Counted from the stretch's first letter, positions 20,075 through 33,334 are shown. The stretch is 64,000 bases of DNA from Variovorax paradoxus (GCF_030811855.1 NZ_JAUSRN010000006.1:62001-126000), one strand, 5' to 3'. The notes: generated from the letters alone by a model not told the origin. Translations and numbers: made by a program.

Positions 20075-20980
20075 ATGAACCTGCGATTCGTTGAAGCCTT
20101 TCACTGGGCCGTGGCGCTCAAGAGCGTCACCCGTGCGGCCGAGAAGCTGCACATCACGCAGTCGGCGCTCTCCAGCCGCATTGCCGCGCTCGAGCGTGAG
20201 TTGGGCGTGCTGCTGCTCGACCGGCGCGACAAGCAGTTCCGCCTCACGGTGGCGGGGCAGCGCTTTCATGCCTTTGCGCAGAAGCTGCTCGAAATGCAGA
20301 TGCACATCAAGGCCGAGATGGGTTCGGGCGCGGTGCGTGAGGCCGTGCTGCGCGTGGGCGCCATCGAATCGGTGGTGCACAGCTGGCTCACCGGCTGGCT
20401 CAAGCACATGCAGGCGACGCACCCGGACTTCGAGCTGGAGCTCACCGTCGAAACCACGCCAGTGCTGGTCGACCAACTCCAGCGAGGCAAGCAGGACCTG
20501 GTGTTTGCCGCGCTGCCTGCCGCCGGCGACGGGGTGCGCACGCGGGCCGTGCCGCCGATGCCCATGTGTTTCGTCGGCCACCGCGAGCTGCACCTTAAGC
20601 GGCGCTACCGCCTGCCGGACCTGCTCTCGCTCGACCTGCTGACCTTTCAGCGCGGCTCGCAGCCGCACGTGGCGCTGCTCGAGCTGTTCCGCGAAGCCGG
20701 CAGCCCGCCGCCGCGCGTGCATGCGATCTCGTCGATTTCGGCGATGGCGCAGCTGGTGGAGGCGGGCTTCGGCGTGGCCACGCTGCCGCGCGCGGTGGTC
20801 GAGCCGCTGGCGCGGCGCCTGCCGCTGCGCGTGCTGCCCTGCGACGACACGCTGGAGCCCTTGCCCATCTACGCGAGCTACCGCGACGACCCGTCGTCCC
20901 CGCTGCCGGAGGCCGCGCTGAGCTCCGCCGTGGTGCATGCGTCGCACCGCCCGGGTTCATCGAAAAAATCGATGAGTTGA
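20075..20980 (+). CDS. LysR family transcriptional regulator
   Basis: The 301-residue product has an N-terminal winged helix (FHWAVALKSVTRAAEKLHITQSALS in parts; residues 1-60) and a periplasmic-binding-like effector domain. The ATG at 20075 gives MNLRFVEAF, the standard LysR opening. It is divergent from denD-dctPQM and 91 bp upstream of the DUF1445 gene in the same direction, so it could control either side; the divergent arrangement favours the TRAP/denD genes. Confidence 0.88.
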   Translation: MNLRFVEAFHWAVALKSVTRAAEKLHITQSALSSRIAALERELGVLLLDRRDKQFRLTVAGQRFHAFAQKLLEMQMHIKAEMGSGAVREAVLRVGAIESVVHSWLTGWLKHMQATHPDFELELTVETTPVLVDQLQRGKQDLVFAALPAAGDGVRTRAVPPMPMCFVGHRELHLKRRYRLPDLLSLDLLTFQRGSQPHVALLELFREAGSPPPRVHAISSISAMAQLVEAGFGVATLPRAVVEPLARRLPLRVLPCDDTLEPLPIYASYRDDPSSPLPEAALSSAVVHASHRPGSSKKSMS

Positions 20981-21071
20981 GAAAGAAACTTTGCGTTGGC
21001 GTTTGTGAGCGCGGATTCCCACAATCCGGCGCATCACACCACAGCGATGCATCGGGCATCGGAAACGCCAA

Positions 21072-21887
21072 ATGTCGAACTCTCCATCCTTCGAAGAACA
21101 GCCGGGCCCTGGCAGCAGCGCGCAGGCTGTGCGCCAGGCCTGCCGCAGCGGTGCGCTCCGCACCCACACCAGCGGGCTCGCGAGCGCCCACGCTCAGGGC
21201 AATCTCGTGATCCTGCCGCGGGTGCACGCCGCCGATTTCCTGCGCTTCTGCCAGGCCAACCCCAAGCCATGTCCGCTGCTCGGCGTGTCGGAGCCCGGTG
21301 ACCCGGCGCTGCCGGCACTCGGCAAGGACATCGACATCCGCACCGACCTGCCGCGCTACCGCGTGTGGCAGGGCGGCGAACTGGTGGACGAACCCACCGA
21401 CGTGCGCGACCTGTGGAGCGACGACCTGGTGAGCTTCGTGATCGGCTGTTCCTTCACTTTCGAGCATGCACTGATGGCCGAGGGCATCGCGCTGCGCCAT
21501 GTGGCACAGGGCCGCAACGTGGCGATGTTCCGCACCTCGGTGGCCACCGCGCCGGCCGGTCCTTTCCGCGGTCCAATGGTGGTGACGATGCGACCGCTGC
21601 GCGCGGCCAATGCCATTCGCGCGGTGCAGATCTCGTCGCGTTTTCCGGCCGTGCACGGCGCGCCGGTGCACATCGGCGATCCGGCGCTGATCGGCATCCG
21701 CTCGCTCGCCGATCCCGACTACGGCGACGCGGTCGAGGTCATGCCTGACGAACTTCCCGTGTTCTGGGCCTGCGGCGTCACGCCCCAGGCCGCGCTGGCT
21801 GCCGCCAAGCTGCCGTTCGCCATCACGCATGCGCCGGGCTCGATGCTGGTGACCGACCTGTTGCATCACAGCCTGGCTGCGTTCTAG
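21072..21887 (+). CDS. DUF1445 family protein (putative hydro-lyase / D-glutamate cyclase family)
   Basis: The 271-residue protein matches the DUF1445 family in length and in blocks such as [23 protein letters not shown] (in parts), [17 protein letters not shown] and [18 protein letters not shown]. Bacterial members are usually listed as putative hydro-lyases. The mammalian D-glutamate cyclase carries this domain and closes D-glutamate to 5-oxo-D-proline. The fused 5-oxoprolinase gene three positions downstream makes a related role plausible here, but that is inference. Confidence 0.8.
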   Translation: MSNSPSFEEQPGPGSSAQAVRQACRSGALRTHTSGLASAHAQGNLVILPRVHAADFLRFCQANPKPCPLLGVSEPGDPALPALGKDIDIRTDLPRYRVWQGGELVDEPTDVRDLWSDDLVSFVIGCSFTFEHALMAEGIALRHVAQGRNVAMFRTSVATAPAGPFRGPMVVTMRPLRAANAIRAVQISSRFPAVHGAPVHIGDPALIGIRSLADPDYGDAVEVMPDELPVFWACGVTPQAALAAAKLPFAITHAPGSMLVTDLLHHSLAAF

Positions 21888-21931
21888 CCCGCCGATTTCC
21901 GAAACCCCCATTTCAATACCTGGAGACAACC

Positions 21932-23224
21932 ATGAAGACCACCATCGACGCCACGCAGGCGGGCGACGGCGCACAGGCTGAAGGAAGCTGGCTGCGCACG
22001 CTCAACCCCAACGAGAAGCGCACGCTCACCGCATCGTTCAGCGGCTATGCGGTCGACGCCTTCGACTACTACACGCTGCCGCTGGTCACGCCCATCCTGC
22101 TGTCGCTGTGGGGCATGAGCAAGACCGAGGTGGGGCTGATCGGCACTGCCACGCTGGTGGCGTCCGCCTTCGGCGGTTGGATAGCGGGCATCCTGGCCGA
22201 CAGGTACGGCCGCGTGCGCATCCTGCAGCTCACCATCCTGGTGTTCGCGATCTTCACCTTCGCATGCGGGCTGGCGCAAACGCCGGGGCAGTTGATGGTC
22301 GCCCGTACGCTGCAAGGCCTGGGCTTCGGCGGCGAATGGGCCGTGGGCTCGGTGCTCATCGCCGAGATGATCCGACCGGCCTACCGTGGCAAGGCGGTGG
22401 GCCTGGTGCAGAGCAGTTGGGCCATAGGGTGGGGGGCTGCGGTGCTGGTGTCGTTGGCGCTGTTCTCCTTCCTGCCGCCGGAGTATTCATGGCGCGTGAT
22501 GTTCATGCTGGGTCTGTTGCCGGCGCTGCTGATCGTCTTCATCCGCCGCTCGATTCGCGACCCGGAGATCTATGTGCAAAGCCGCGCTGCCGTTGAACGC
22601 GGCGAGCGCAGCGGTAACTTTCTTGCGATCTTCAAGCCGGGCATGTTGCGCACCACCGTGCTCGCGAGCCTGCTGTTCACCGGCATGCAGGGCGGCTACT
22701 ACGCGATCGGCGTCTGGCTGCCGACCTTTTTGAAGAACGAACGCCATCTCACGGTGCTGGGCTCGGGCGGTTATCAGTTCATGTTCATTGCCGGGGCTTT
22801 CATCGGCTACCTGTGCGGCGCCTACCTGTCGGACCGCCTCGGCCGCCGCCGCGCGTTCATGCTCTTTGCCGTGGGCGCCGGATCGCTGGTCTACGCCTAC
22901 ACGCTGCTGCCCATCACCGATGGATTGATGCTGCTGCTCGGCTTTCCGCTCGGCTTCTTCATGTCGGGCATCTTCAGCGGCGCGGGTGCTTTCCTCGCGG
23001 AGCTTTTCCCCAATGAACTGCGCGGCTCCGGACAGGGCTTTTGCTACAACTTCGGGCGCGGCATCGGCGCCACCTTTCCGGCGCTGGTCGGTGTCCTGAG
23101 CGACCGCATGCACCTTCCGCTGGGAACCGCCATCGGCATTTGCGCGGCGGTGGCCTATGCGATGGTGGTGGTGGTGGCGCTCTGTCTTCCAGAGACGCGT
23201 GGACGCGACCTGCGCCAGAACTGA
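21932..23224 (+). CDS. MFS transporter
   Basis: A 430-residue twelve-helix carrier. SGYAVDAFDYYTLPLV at the first helix, loop motif GILADRYGRVR, and the C-terminal LPETRGRDL place it in the organic-acid MFS groups (sialate/aromatic acid:H+ symporter type). GGAGACAA at 21922-21929 precedes the ATG. It lies between the DUF1445 gene and a TRAP binding protein gene; cargo might be an amino-acid derivative processed by the cluster. Confidence 0.83.
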   Translation: MKTTIDATQAGDGAQAEGSWLRTLNPNEKRTLTASFSGYAVDAFDYYTLPLVTPILLSLWGMSKTEVGLIGTATLVASAFGGWIAGILADRYGRVRILQLTILVFAIFTFACGLAQTPGQLMVARTLQGLGFGGEWAVGSVLIAEMIRPAYRGKAVGLVQSSWAIGWGAAVLVSLALFSFLPPEYSWRVMFMLGLLPALLIVFIRRSIRDPEIYVQSRAAVERGERSGNFLAIFKPGMLRTTVLASLLFTGMQGGYYAIGVWLPTFLKNERHLTVLGSGGYQFMFIAGAFIGYLCGAYLSDRLGRRRAFMLFAVGAGSLVYAYTLLPITDGLMLLLGFPLGFFMSGIFSGAGAFLAELFPNELRGSGQGFCYNFGRGIGATFPALVGVLSDRMHLPLGTAIGICAAVAYAMVVVVALCLPETRGRDLRQN

Positions 23225-23277
23225 TCCAAGCGGGAACGAGCGGAAACGAGCGCTCGTACCGACGCAAGGAAATCCTC

Positions 23278-24240
23278 ATGAAATTGCTATTGATTGCTGC
23301 CTTGTTCGCAGCGACGGTGACGCACGCCCAGACGCGCTGGCAACTGGCCACCGGCTACCGCGCCGAGTCGTTCCACACGCAGAACATCGTGTGGTTCGCA
23401 GGAGAGGTGGAACGGACCACGGCAGGTGCGCTGCGCATCGAGGTGCGGCCGAACAACACGCTGTTCAAGCTGGGCGACATTCGCCAGGCGGTGCAGGCAG
23501 GCCAGGTGCAGGCGGGCGAGACCATCATGAGCAGCCTGGTCGAGGCGATTCCGATCGCCGGCGCCGACGCCATTCCCTTCGTGGTGAGCAACTATGCCGA
23601 TGCGAAGCGGCTGTGGGACCTGCAGCGCCCGCTGATCGACAAGCACTTTGCAGCGCGAGGATTGAAAGCGCTGTACGCCGTGCCTTGGCCGCCGCAGGGG
23701 TTGTACACAGTCGCGCCAATGCGATCGGCGGCCGACTTCAAGGGTATGCGCATGCGCACCTACAACCAGGCCACCGTGCGCATCGCCGAGATGCTGGGCG
23801 CCACGCCCGTGGATGTGCCGATGGTGGACGTCAAAAAGGCATTGGCCGGCGGCCAGCTGGACAGCATGATCACTTCGGCCGTGACCGGTGTGGAGAACCA
23901 GGTCTGGGGCCAGTTCCGGCATTACCACGAGATCAATGCCTGGTTCCCGAAGAACATCGTGTTCGTCAACCTGCAGGCGTTCGATGCACTTCAGCCCGCC
24001 GTCAAACAGGCGGTGCTGAATGCCGCCGGGGAGGCCGAGCTGCGTGGCTGGGCCATGAGCCAGGATGAGGCCGCCGGCTCCACCCGCAAGCTCAAGGCCG
24101 AGGGCATGCAGGTCGACCGCATTGCGCCCGGCTTTGAAGCCGAGCTTAAGCGACTGGGCGAGCGCTTCTCTCGTGAATGGGTGCGCTCGGTCGGCAATGA
24201 AGCCAACCTCATCTTCGTACCGTATTACTTCCAACGCTAG
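23278..24240 (+). CDS. orphan TRAP-type substrate-binding protein
   Basis: This 320-residue secreted protein has a short signal peptide (MKLLLIAALFAATVTHAQ) and a DctP fold: RVGPNNTLFKLGD-like segment, MRMRTYNQATVRIAEMLG with the ligand-binding arginine, and SMITSAVTGVENQVW. No DctQ or DctM gene is beside it; an MFS gene precedes and a 5-oxoprolinase gene follows. It may serve a permease encoded elsewhere or work as a sensor. AAGGA ahead of the ATG at 23278 sets the start. A 12-bp palindrome lies at 23246-23257 in the short leader. Confidence 0.82.
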   Translation: MKLLLIAALFAATVTHAQTRWQLATGYRAESFHTQNIVWFAGEVERTTAGALRIEVRPNNTLFKLGDIRQAVQAGQVQAGETIMSSLVEAIPIAGADAIPFVVSNYADAKRLWDLQRPLIDKHFAARGLKALYAVPWPPQGLYTVAPMRSAADFKGMRMRTYNQATVRIAEMLGATPVDVPMVDVKKALAGGQLDSMITSAVTGVENQVWGQFRHYHEINAWFPKNIVFVNLQAFDALQPAVKQAVLNAAGEAELRGWAMSQDEAAGSTRKLKAEGMQVDRIAPGFEAELKRLGERFSREWVRSVGNEANLIFVPYYFQR

Positions 24241-24312
24241 TTGCCATCCCAGTGCCTTGCCCGGCCGGCCCGGACAAGGAGGCATTCATTCAACATCACA
24301 AGCTGAAACACC

Positions 24313-27966
<3,654 letters not shown>

Positions 27967-27978
27967 TCTTTAGTCCCT

Positions 27979-28139
27979 GTCGTTCAGGGCGCGATCCCGC
28001 CGACGGGGTGCCTTTCTCCGCGAATGTCCCCCGCCCTTCGGGCTCCTCCTTTATTTCGCTGCGCAAGGCACCCCGCCAGCGGGATCGTTGTTCAGAGCAC
28101 TGGTTGATCAGCCAGTACAACGACCGCGCCCTGAACAAC
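27979..28139. repeat. composite inverted-repeat element
   Basis: The 203-bp gap between the convergent 5-oxoprolinase and ETF-QO genes is a nested stem structure. Outer arms 27979-27993 and 28125-28139 match at 14 of 15 bases; inner arms 27993-28014 and 28065-28086 match at 20 of 22. Between the inner arms is a small GCCC-TTC-GGGC hairpin. A third stem (28085-28091 with 28117-28123, plus ACTGG/CCAGT) lies on the right. This is far more than a terminator needs and suggests a mobile intergenic repeat, which could also end both transcripts. Confidence 0.65.
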
Positions 28140-28169
28140 AGCGCCCTGAGCAAGCGCACAGACCGTGGC

Positions 28170-29867
28170 TTACATCCCCACGTAGTTAGGCCCGCCGCCC
28201 CCTTCAGGCGTAACCCACACGATGTTCTGCGTCGGGTCCTTGATGTCGCAGGTCTTGCAGTGCACGCAGTTCTGCGCATTGATCTGCAGGCGCTCCTTGC
28301 CGCCTTCGGTGGCGACGAACTCGTACACACCGGCTGGGCAGTAGCGGCTTTCAGGCCCCGCAAACTTCGACAGGTTGATGTTCACCGGAACCGTCGGATC
28401 CTTGAGCGTCAGGTGGGCCGGCTGCTGCTCCTCGTGGTTGGTGTTGCTGATGAACACGCTCGACAGCCGGTCGAAGGTGAGCTTGCCGTCCGGCTTCGGA
28501 TAGACGATGGGCTTGCACTCCGCCGCGGGCTTGAGGTACAGGTGGTCGGGCTTGTGGCGGTGCAGGGTCCATGGAATGTGGCCCTTGAGCAGCCACTGCT
28601 CGATGCCGTTCATGAAGGTGGCAACGCCCAGGCCCTTCTTGAACCAGGCCTTGAAGTTGCGTGCCTTGTTCAGCTCCGTGTAGAGCCAGCTCTTTTCGAA
28701 GGCGGCCGGGTAGGCCGTGAGCTCGTCGTGCTGGCGTCCGGCCTGCACGGCGTCGTACGCGGCTTCGGCGGCCAGCATGCCGGTCTTGATGGCGGCGTGG
28801 CTGCCCTTGATGCGGCTCACGTTGAGATAGCCGGCTTCGCAGCCAACCAGCGCGCCGCCCGGGAACACCGTCTTGGGCAACGACATCAGGCCGCCGGCCG
28901 TGATGGCGCGCGCGCCATAGCCGATGCGCTTGGCCGGCTTGATACCCTTGGCTTCGTCGCCTTCCAGGTACCAGCGGATGTTGGGATGCAGCTTCCAGCG
29001 CTGCATTTCCTCGAACGGGCTCAGGTACGGGTTGCTGTAGTCCAGGCCGGTGATGAAGCCCATGGAAATCTTGTTGTCTTCCATGTGATAGAGAAAAGCG
29101 CCGCCGTAGGTGTCGCTCTTCATCGGCCAGCCGGCGGTATGCAGCACGAAGCCGGGCTGGTGCCGCTTGGGGTCGATTTCCCACACTTCCTTCACGCCCA
29201 GGCCATAGGTCTGGGGGTCCTTGCCTGCGTCCAGCTTGAACCTGGCGATCAGCTGGCGGCCCAGGTGGCCGCGCGCGCCCTCGGCAAACACGGTGTACTT
29301 GCCCAAGAGCTCCATGCCGAGCTGGAAGTTCTCGGTGGGTTCGCCGTCCTTGCCAACGCCCAGGTTGCCGGTGGCAACGCCGCGCACCGAGCCGTTCTCG
29401 TTGTAGAGCACTTCGGCCGCCGGGAAGCCGGGGAAGATCTCCACGCCCAGGTTCTCGGCCTGCTGCGCCAGCCACTTGGTGAAGTCGCTCAGGCTGATGA
29501 TGTAGTTGCCGTGGTTCTGGAAGCAGGCCGGCAAAAAGGCGTTGGGGGTGCGCAGGCCCGACTTCTCGCCGAGGAACACCATCGCGTCATCGGTAACGGG
29601 CTGGTTCAGCGGGGCGCCCTGTTCCTTCCAGTCGGGCAGCAGCTCGTTGAGGGCGCGCGGGTCCATGATGGCGCCCGAGAGAATGTGCGCGCCGGGCTCG
29701 GAGCCCTTCTCGAGCACCACGACCGAGATTTCCTTTCCGTGGTGGGCGGCCAGCTGCTTGAGCCGGATGGCGGTCGAGAGGCCGGCCGGGCCGCCGCCGA
29801 CGACCACCACGTCATATTCCATGGATTCGCGGGGGCCGAACTGGGCGAGGATTTCGTCGTGGGTCAT
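28170..29867 (-). CDS. electron transfer flavoprotein-ubiquinone oxidoreductase
   Basis: ETF-QO takes electrons from electron transfer flavoprotein, reduced by acyl-CoA dehydrogenases, into the quinone pool at the inner membrane. The 565-residue chain has the FAD-binding VVVVGGGPAGLSTAIRL at about residues 22-38, GAHILSGAIMDPRAL, and the C-terminal 4Fe-4S ligands CPAGVYEF and CVHCKTC. The start at 29867 (MTHDEILAQFG) matches usual lengths; an ATG at 29921 would add 18 residues. The acyl-CoA dehydrogenase gene near 61 kb is one likely electron source. Confidence 0.95.
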   Translation of the reverse strand: MTHDEILAQFGPRESMEYDVVVVGGGPAGLSTAIRLKQLAAHHGKEISVVVLEKGSEPGAHILSGAIMDPRALNELLPDWKEQGAPLNQPVTDDAMVFLGEKSGLRTPNAFLPACFQNHGNYIISLSDFTKWLAQQAENLGVEIFPGFPAAEVLYNENGSVRGVATGNLGVGKDGEPTENFQLGMELLGKYTVFAEGARGHLGRQLIARFKLDAGKDPQTYGLGVKEVWEIDPKRHQPGFVLHTAGWPMKSDTYGGAFLYHMEDNKISMGFITGLDYSNPYLSPFEEMQRWKLHPNIRWYLEGDEAKGIKPAKRIGYGARAITAGGLMSLPKTVFPGGALVGCEAGYLNVSRIKGSHAAIKTGMLAAEAAYDAVQAGRQHDELTAYPAAFEKSWLYTELNKARNFKAWFKKGLGVATFMNGIEQWLLKGHIPWTLHRHKPDHLYLKPAAECKPIVYPKPDGKLTFDRLSSVFISNTNHEEQQPAHLTLKDPTVPVNINLSKFAGPESRYCPAGVYEFVATEGGKERLQINAQNCVHCKTCDIKDPTQNIVWVTPEGGGGPNYVGM

Positions 29868-29983
29868 GTGGGTCTCGTCGATAATGATTTGAGGCTCGGA
29901 CGCTTCGAGGGCGCGAAACATTTTATGTGGAGTGCGGGACGTCGCCTCGGCGACTCCGCAACGGCTCAACAGGACCCTCTTTC

Positions 29984-30766
29984 ATGGCTTACAGCATCGA
30001 CCTTTCGGGCCGCGTGGCCTTCGTCACCGGCGCTTCCAGCGGGCTGGGCGCTCAGTTTGCCAAGACGCTGGCGCGCGCAGGCGCCGCGGTGGTGCTGGCG
30101 AGCCGCCGGGTCGAAAAACTCAAGGAGCTGCGCGCACGCATCGAGGGCGAGGGCGGCGATGCTCACGTGGTCGAGCTCGACGTGACCGACATCGGCAGCA
30201 TCAGGGCCGCCGTGGCGCGCGCCGAGACCGAGGTGGGCCCGATCGACGTCCTGGTCAACAACTCGGGCGTGAGCACCACCCAGCGCCTGCAGGACGTCAC
30301 GCCCGACGATTACGACTACATCTTCGACACCAACGTGAAGGGCTCCTTCTTCGTCGCGCAAGAGGTGGGCAAGCGCATGCTGGCGCGCGCCGACGGCTCG
30401 GCGCCGGGCACCTACATCGGCGGACGCATCATCAACATTGCCTCGGTGGCGGCGCTCAAGGTCATGCCGCAGATTGGCACCTATTGCATGAGCAAGGCTG
30501 CGGTGGTGCAGATGACCAAGGCCATGGCACTCGAGTGGGGCCGCTTCGGCATCAATGTGAACGCGCTGTGCCCCGGCTACATCACGACCGAACTCAACGA
30601 GGACCACTGGCTTTCCGAAGGGGGCGCCAAGCTCGTGAACATGCTGCCGCGCAAGCGCGTGGGCAAGCCCGAAGACCTGGACGGCCTGATTGTGTTGCTG
30701 GCCAGCGGGCAGAGCCATTTCGTGAACGGCGCGGTGATTGCCGCGGATGACGGCTTCGCGCTTTGA
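29984..30766 (+). CDS. SDR family oxidoreductase
   Basis: This is a 260-residue classical short-chain dehydrogenase. The cofactor motif is TGASSGLG near residue 15, NNSG follows near 90, and the catalytic residues are Ser in NIASVAAL and Tyr-x3-Lys in YCMSKAAVV. An arginine pair, SRRVEK, after the second strand suggests NADP(H) preference. A thioesterase gene follows 25 bp later, so a role in fatty-acyl or hydroxyacyl metabolism is plausible. The substrate cannot be read from the sequence. Confidence 0.85.
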   Translation: MAYSIDLSGRVAFVTGASSGLGAQFAKTLARAGAAVVLASRRVEKLKELRARIEGEGGDAHVVELDVTDIGSIRAAVARAETEVGPIDVLVNNSGVSTTQRLQDVTPDDYDYIFDTNVKGSFFVAQEVGKRMLARADGSAPGTYIGGRIINIASVAALKVMPQIGTYCMSKAAVVQMTKAMALEWGRFGINVNALCPGYITTELNEDHWLSEGGAKLVNMLPRKRVGKPEDLDGLIVLLASGQSHFVNGAVIAADDGFAL

Positions 30767-30791
30767 TCTTTCCATCTCAGCAGACCCACCG

Positions 30792-31214
30792 ATGCGAATC
30801 GAAATCCCCGAAAAGAAGAAGCTCGTGTACGAAATGTCCATCCCCATCCGCTGGGGCGACATGGATGCCATGGGCCATCTCAACAACGGCACCTACTTTC
30901 GCTACCTGGAAACCGCGCGCATCGACTGGATGCACTCCATTGGCTTCGAGCCCGAGCCCGGCGGCGAAGGCATGGTGATCGTCAATGCCTTCTGCAATTT
31001 CTATCGCCAGATCGAATATCCGGGCGACGTGCTGCTCAAGAAGTACGTGAGCGACCCGGGCCGCACCACCTTCGAGAGCTGGGCCACCATGGCGCGTGCC
31101 GATGCACCCGACGTCGTCTGCGCGGCGGGTGGAGCGACCACGATCTGGGTCGATTTTCCGAAGCAGAAGGCGCTGGCCTTGCCCGACTGGCTGCGAACGC
31201 TGGTGAGCGACTGA
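30792..31214 (+). CDS. acyl-CoA thioesterase, 4-hydroxybenzoyl-CoA thioesterase type
   Basis: The 140-residue hotdog-fold protein has the 4HBT signature RWGDMDAMGHLNNGTYFRYLE with the catalytic aspartate in DMDAMGH, here quoted in part. It hydrolyses an acyl-CoA thioester in the cytoplasm. The ATG at 30792 places the motif near residue 20, as is usual. It follows the SDR gene by 25 bp, likely in one transcript. Confidence 0.85.
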   Translation: MRIEIPEKKKLVYEMSIPIRWGDMDAMGHLNNGTYFRYLETARIDWMHSIGFEPEPGGEGMVIVNAFCNFYRQIEYPGDVLLKKYVSDPGRTTFESWATMARADAPDVVCAAGGATTIWVDFPKQKALALPDWLRTLVSD

Positions 31215-31245
31215 GCTGCCCGCGCCTAGGTCCGGGCGCGGCGTT

Positions 31246-32601
31246 TCAGGCAGGCCGCAGCACGATGCGCGCCTCGAACCCGCTGGCGGCCCCTGCCGGC
31301 GGCGAGGCCAGTTCGAGTTTCGCGTTGTGCTTTTCGACGATGGTGCCCACGATCGACAGGCCGAGTCCGTAGCCCGCTCGGTCGGAGCTGTGCCGCACGT
31401 GGCGCTGCTGCAGCGTGGCGAGCTGCTCCGCGCTGACACCGGGGCCGAAGTCGCGCACGGCGAGCGTGCAGGGCGCCATCACCTCGATCACCACGCGGCC
31501 GCTGCCGCCGTAGTGCAGGGCGTTTTCCACCAGGTTGCGCAACGCGATGGCCAGCGCATCGACGTCGCCCGATGCCACTGGCGCGACGGCGTCGGGCACC
31601 TTGAGCGCCAGGCGCTCGCTGATCTCCGGGTCTTTCCAGAATTCTTGCACCACCGCACCCGCAAGCTGCACCAGATTGACCTGCGAGCGCGCAAGCGACG
31701 CACCCGATTCGGCACGCGAGAGCTGGAGCAGCTTCTCGGTGCGGTGGCTGAGAATCTGCAGCGCGTCGAGGGCGGCCTGCACGTCGTTGCGCCGCAGGTC
31801 GTGCTCGAGCGCCGTCTGCAGCCGCAGCCGTGCCGCGGCCAGTGGCGTTCGCAGTTCGTGGGCCGCGTTGGCGGCCAGCGCGCGCTCCACGTCCAGTGAC
31901 TGCGACAGGCGCTCCAGCAGGCTGTTGACGTGGTCGCCCACCGAGCGCAGCTCGCGCGGCAGGCCGGGCAGCGTGATGGGCCGCAGGTCGGTGCCGCTGC
32001 GCTTCTGGATTTCGCCCGCAAGCTCTTGCAGCACGCGCAGTTCGGTGCGCGCCACGTTGCGCAGCACCAGCGCGAGGAGAGGCAGCACTGCGCCCAGTGG
32101 AATGATCAGGCCATAGAGCGTGCGATTGAGCGCGGTGCGCCGCTCGTCGAGCGGATCGGCCACCTGGAAGTAGAGGCCGCGCACGGGGTGCCGCACGGTG
32201 TAGACGCGCCAGGTCTGGTTGTTGGCAAAGCCGGAGGCCAGCGGCACGTCGAAGGCCCCGTTGGATGCCTCGGCCGAGCGCAGCAGCACATGCTCGTGGA
32301 TGTCCACGATCTGGTAGTTCACGGCGTCTTCCGAGAACAGCTGCTTGGGCGCGACCATCGGCAGGGCCGAAGGCGTGCCGTTCTGCTGCAGCTTGTCGAG
32401 TTCCTGCACCGCCATGTCGAACATGCGGTGCGACACCTCGGCCAGTTCGTTGTCGAAGTTGTGGTTGATTTCGCGGTCCACATACCAGACCACGGCCAGC
32501 ACGCACAGCATCCACACGCCTCCGACCCAGACGATCAGCGTGCGAGTCAGGCGGCCGGCCAGGGTGTCGGGGCCGGTCTGTTTTGCGAAAACTGCACTCA
32601 T
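31246..32601 (-). CDS. sensor histidine kinase, PmrB/QseC-type
   Basis: The 451-residue inner-membrane kinase has TM1 near residues 20-42, a periplasmic domain of about 120 residues, TM2 near 162-182 and a HAMP-like linker. The phosphoacceptor His248 lies in NAAHELRTPLAAARL, and ATP-binding boxes are LVENALHYGG (N), DFGPG (G1) and GLGLSIV (G2). It overlaps the response-regulator gene by 4 bp (ATGA), so the two are co-translated. Next to PAP2 and eptA genes, it probably senses envelope conditions such as cationic compounds or metals. Lipid A control is inferred from neighbours. Confidence 0.9.
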   Translation of the reverse strand: MSAVFAKQTGPDTLAGRLTRTLIVWVGGVWMLCVLAVVWYVDREINHNFDNELAEVSHRMFDMAVQELDKLQQNGTPSALPMVAPKQLFSEDAVNYQIVDIHEHVLLRSAEASNGAFDVPLASGFANNQTWRVYTVRHPVRGLYFQVADPLDERRTALNRTLYGLIIPLGAVLPLLALVLRNVARTELRVLQELAGEIQKRSGTDLRPITLPGLPRELRSVGDHVNSLLERLSQSLDVERALAANAAHELRTPLAAARLRLQTALEHDLRRNDVQAALDALQILSHRTEKLLQLSRAESGASLARSQVNLVQLAGAVVQEFWKDPEISERLALKVPDAVAPVASGDVDALAIALRNLVENALHYGGSGRVVIEVMAPCTLAVRDFGPGVSAEQLATLQQRHVRHSSDRAGYGLGLSIVGTIVEKHNAKLELASPPAGAASGFEARIVLRPA

Positions 32602-33272
32602 TCGTCGTCGTCTGCCGAAGTCGACAGGCGATAGCCGAGGCCGCGCAATGTCTGAATGTGGCTCTTGCCCAGCTTGCGCCGCAGCCGGCTGATGAACACC
32701 TCGAGCGTGTTGCTGTCGGCCTCGTCGCCGAAGCCGTAGAGCGCGTCGGCCAGGTTCTCGCGGGTGTGGATGCGCTCGGGCCGCGTGGCCATGACGCGCA
32801 GCAGGGCCCATTCTTTCTGGGTCAGGACCACCGGGTTCCCGTCCTTGCGGACCTGGTCATGAGCCAGGTCGATCTCCAGCGTGCCGAGTTGCAGCACCGG
32901 CGCAGTGCCGGCGCTGCGCCGCCGCTCGACCGCTCGCAGCCGCGCCAGCAGCTCGGCCGGGTCATAGGGCTTGATGAGGTAGTCGTCGGCGCCAGCGTCG
33001 AGCCCGCGGATGCGGTCGGTGACCTGGTCGCGCGCGGTCAGCACGATGACGATGGGGGGCTCGCGCAGCGCGCGCACCTGCGGCAGCAGCGAGAGGCCGT
33101 CGCCGTCACCCAGGTGCAGGTCGAGCAGCACGGCGGCGTACTGCACCGCATGCAGGGCACCCCGGGCCTCGGCGAGGCTGGACGCCACGTCGACAACGAA
33201 AGCCTTCGCAAGCAGATAGCTGCAGACGGCGTCTGCCAACGCACTGTCATCTTCGACGAGCAATATGCGCAC
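32598..33272 (-). CDS. OmpR-family response regulator, PmrA/QseB-type
   Basis: The 224-residue regulator has a receiver domain with phosphorylated Asp51 (LLDLHLGDGDG), the acidic pair VEDD at residues 7-9 and Lys in DDYLIKPYDP. A C-terminal winged helix follows (FISRLRRKLG, TLRGLGYRL). The frame starts with GTG at 33272; no strong ribosome-binding site is seen. First gene of the two-component operon. The TTCAG direct repeats at 33335-33372, 11 bp apart, lie just upstream on the divergent side and are the best candidate for its own binding site. Confidence 0.9.
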   Translation of the reverse strand: MRILLVEDDSALADAVCSYLLAKAFVVDVASSLAEARGALHAVQYAAVLLDLHLGDGDGLSLLPQVRALREPPIVIVLTARDQVTDRIRGLDAGADDYLIKPYDPAELLARLRAVERRRSAGTAPVLQLGTLEIDLAHDQVRKDGNPVVLTQKEWALLRVMATRPERIHTRENLADALYGFGDEADSNTLEVFISRLRRKLGKSHIQTLRGLGYRLSTSADDDE

Positions 33273-33334
33273 GCGAGGTCATCTTTCTTCAAAAAACCGA
33301 GTCTAGCGCCGACGGCAGGGCGGTCCGGGAGCAC

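Noticed and set aside
23246-23257. 12-bp palindrome ACGAGCGCTCGT before the orphan TRAP binding protein
   Set aside because: It is short, GC-rich and lies among imperfect direct repeats; not enough to call an operator.
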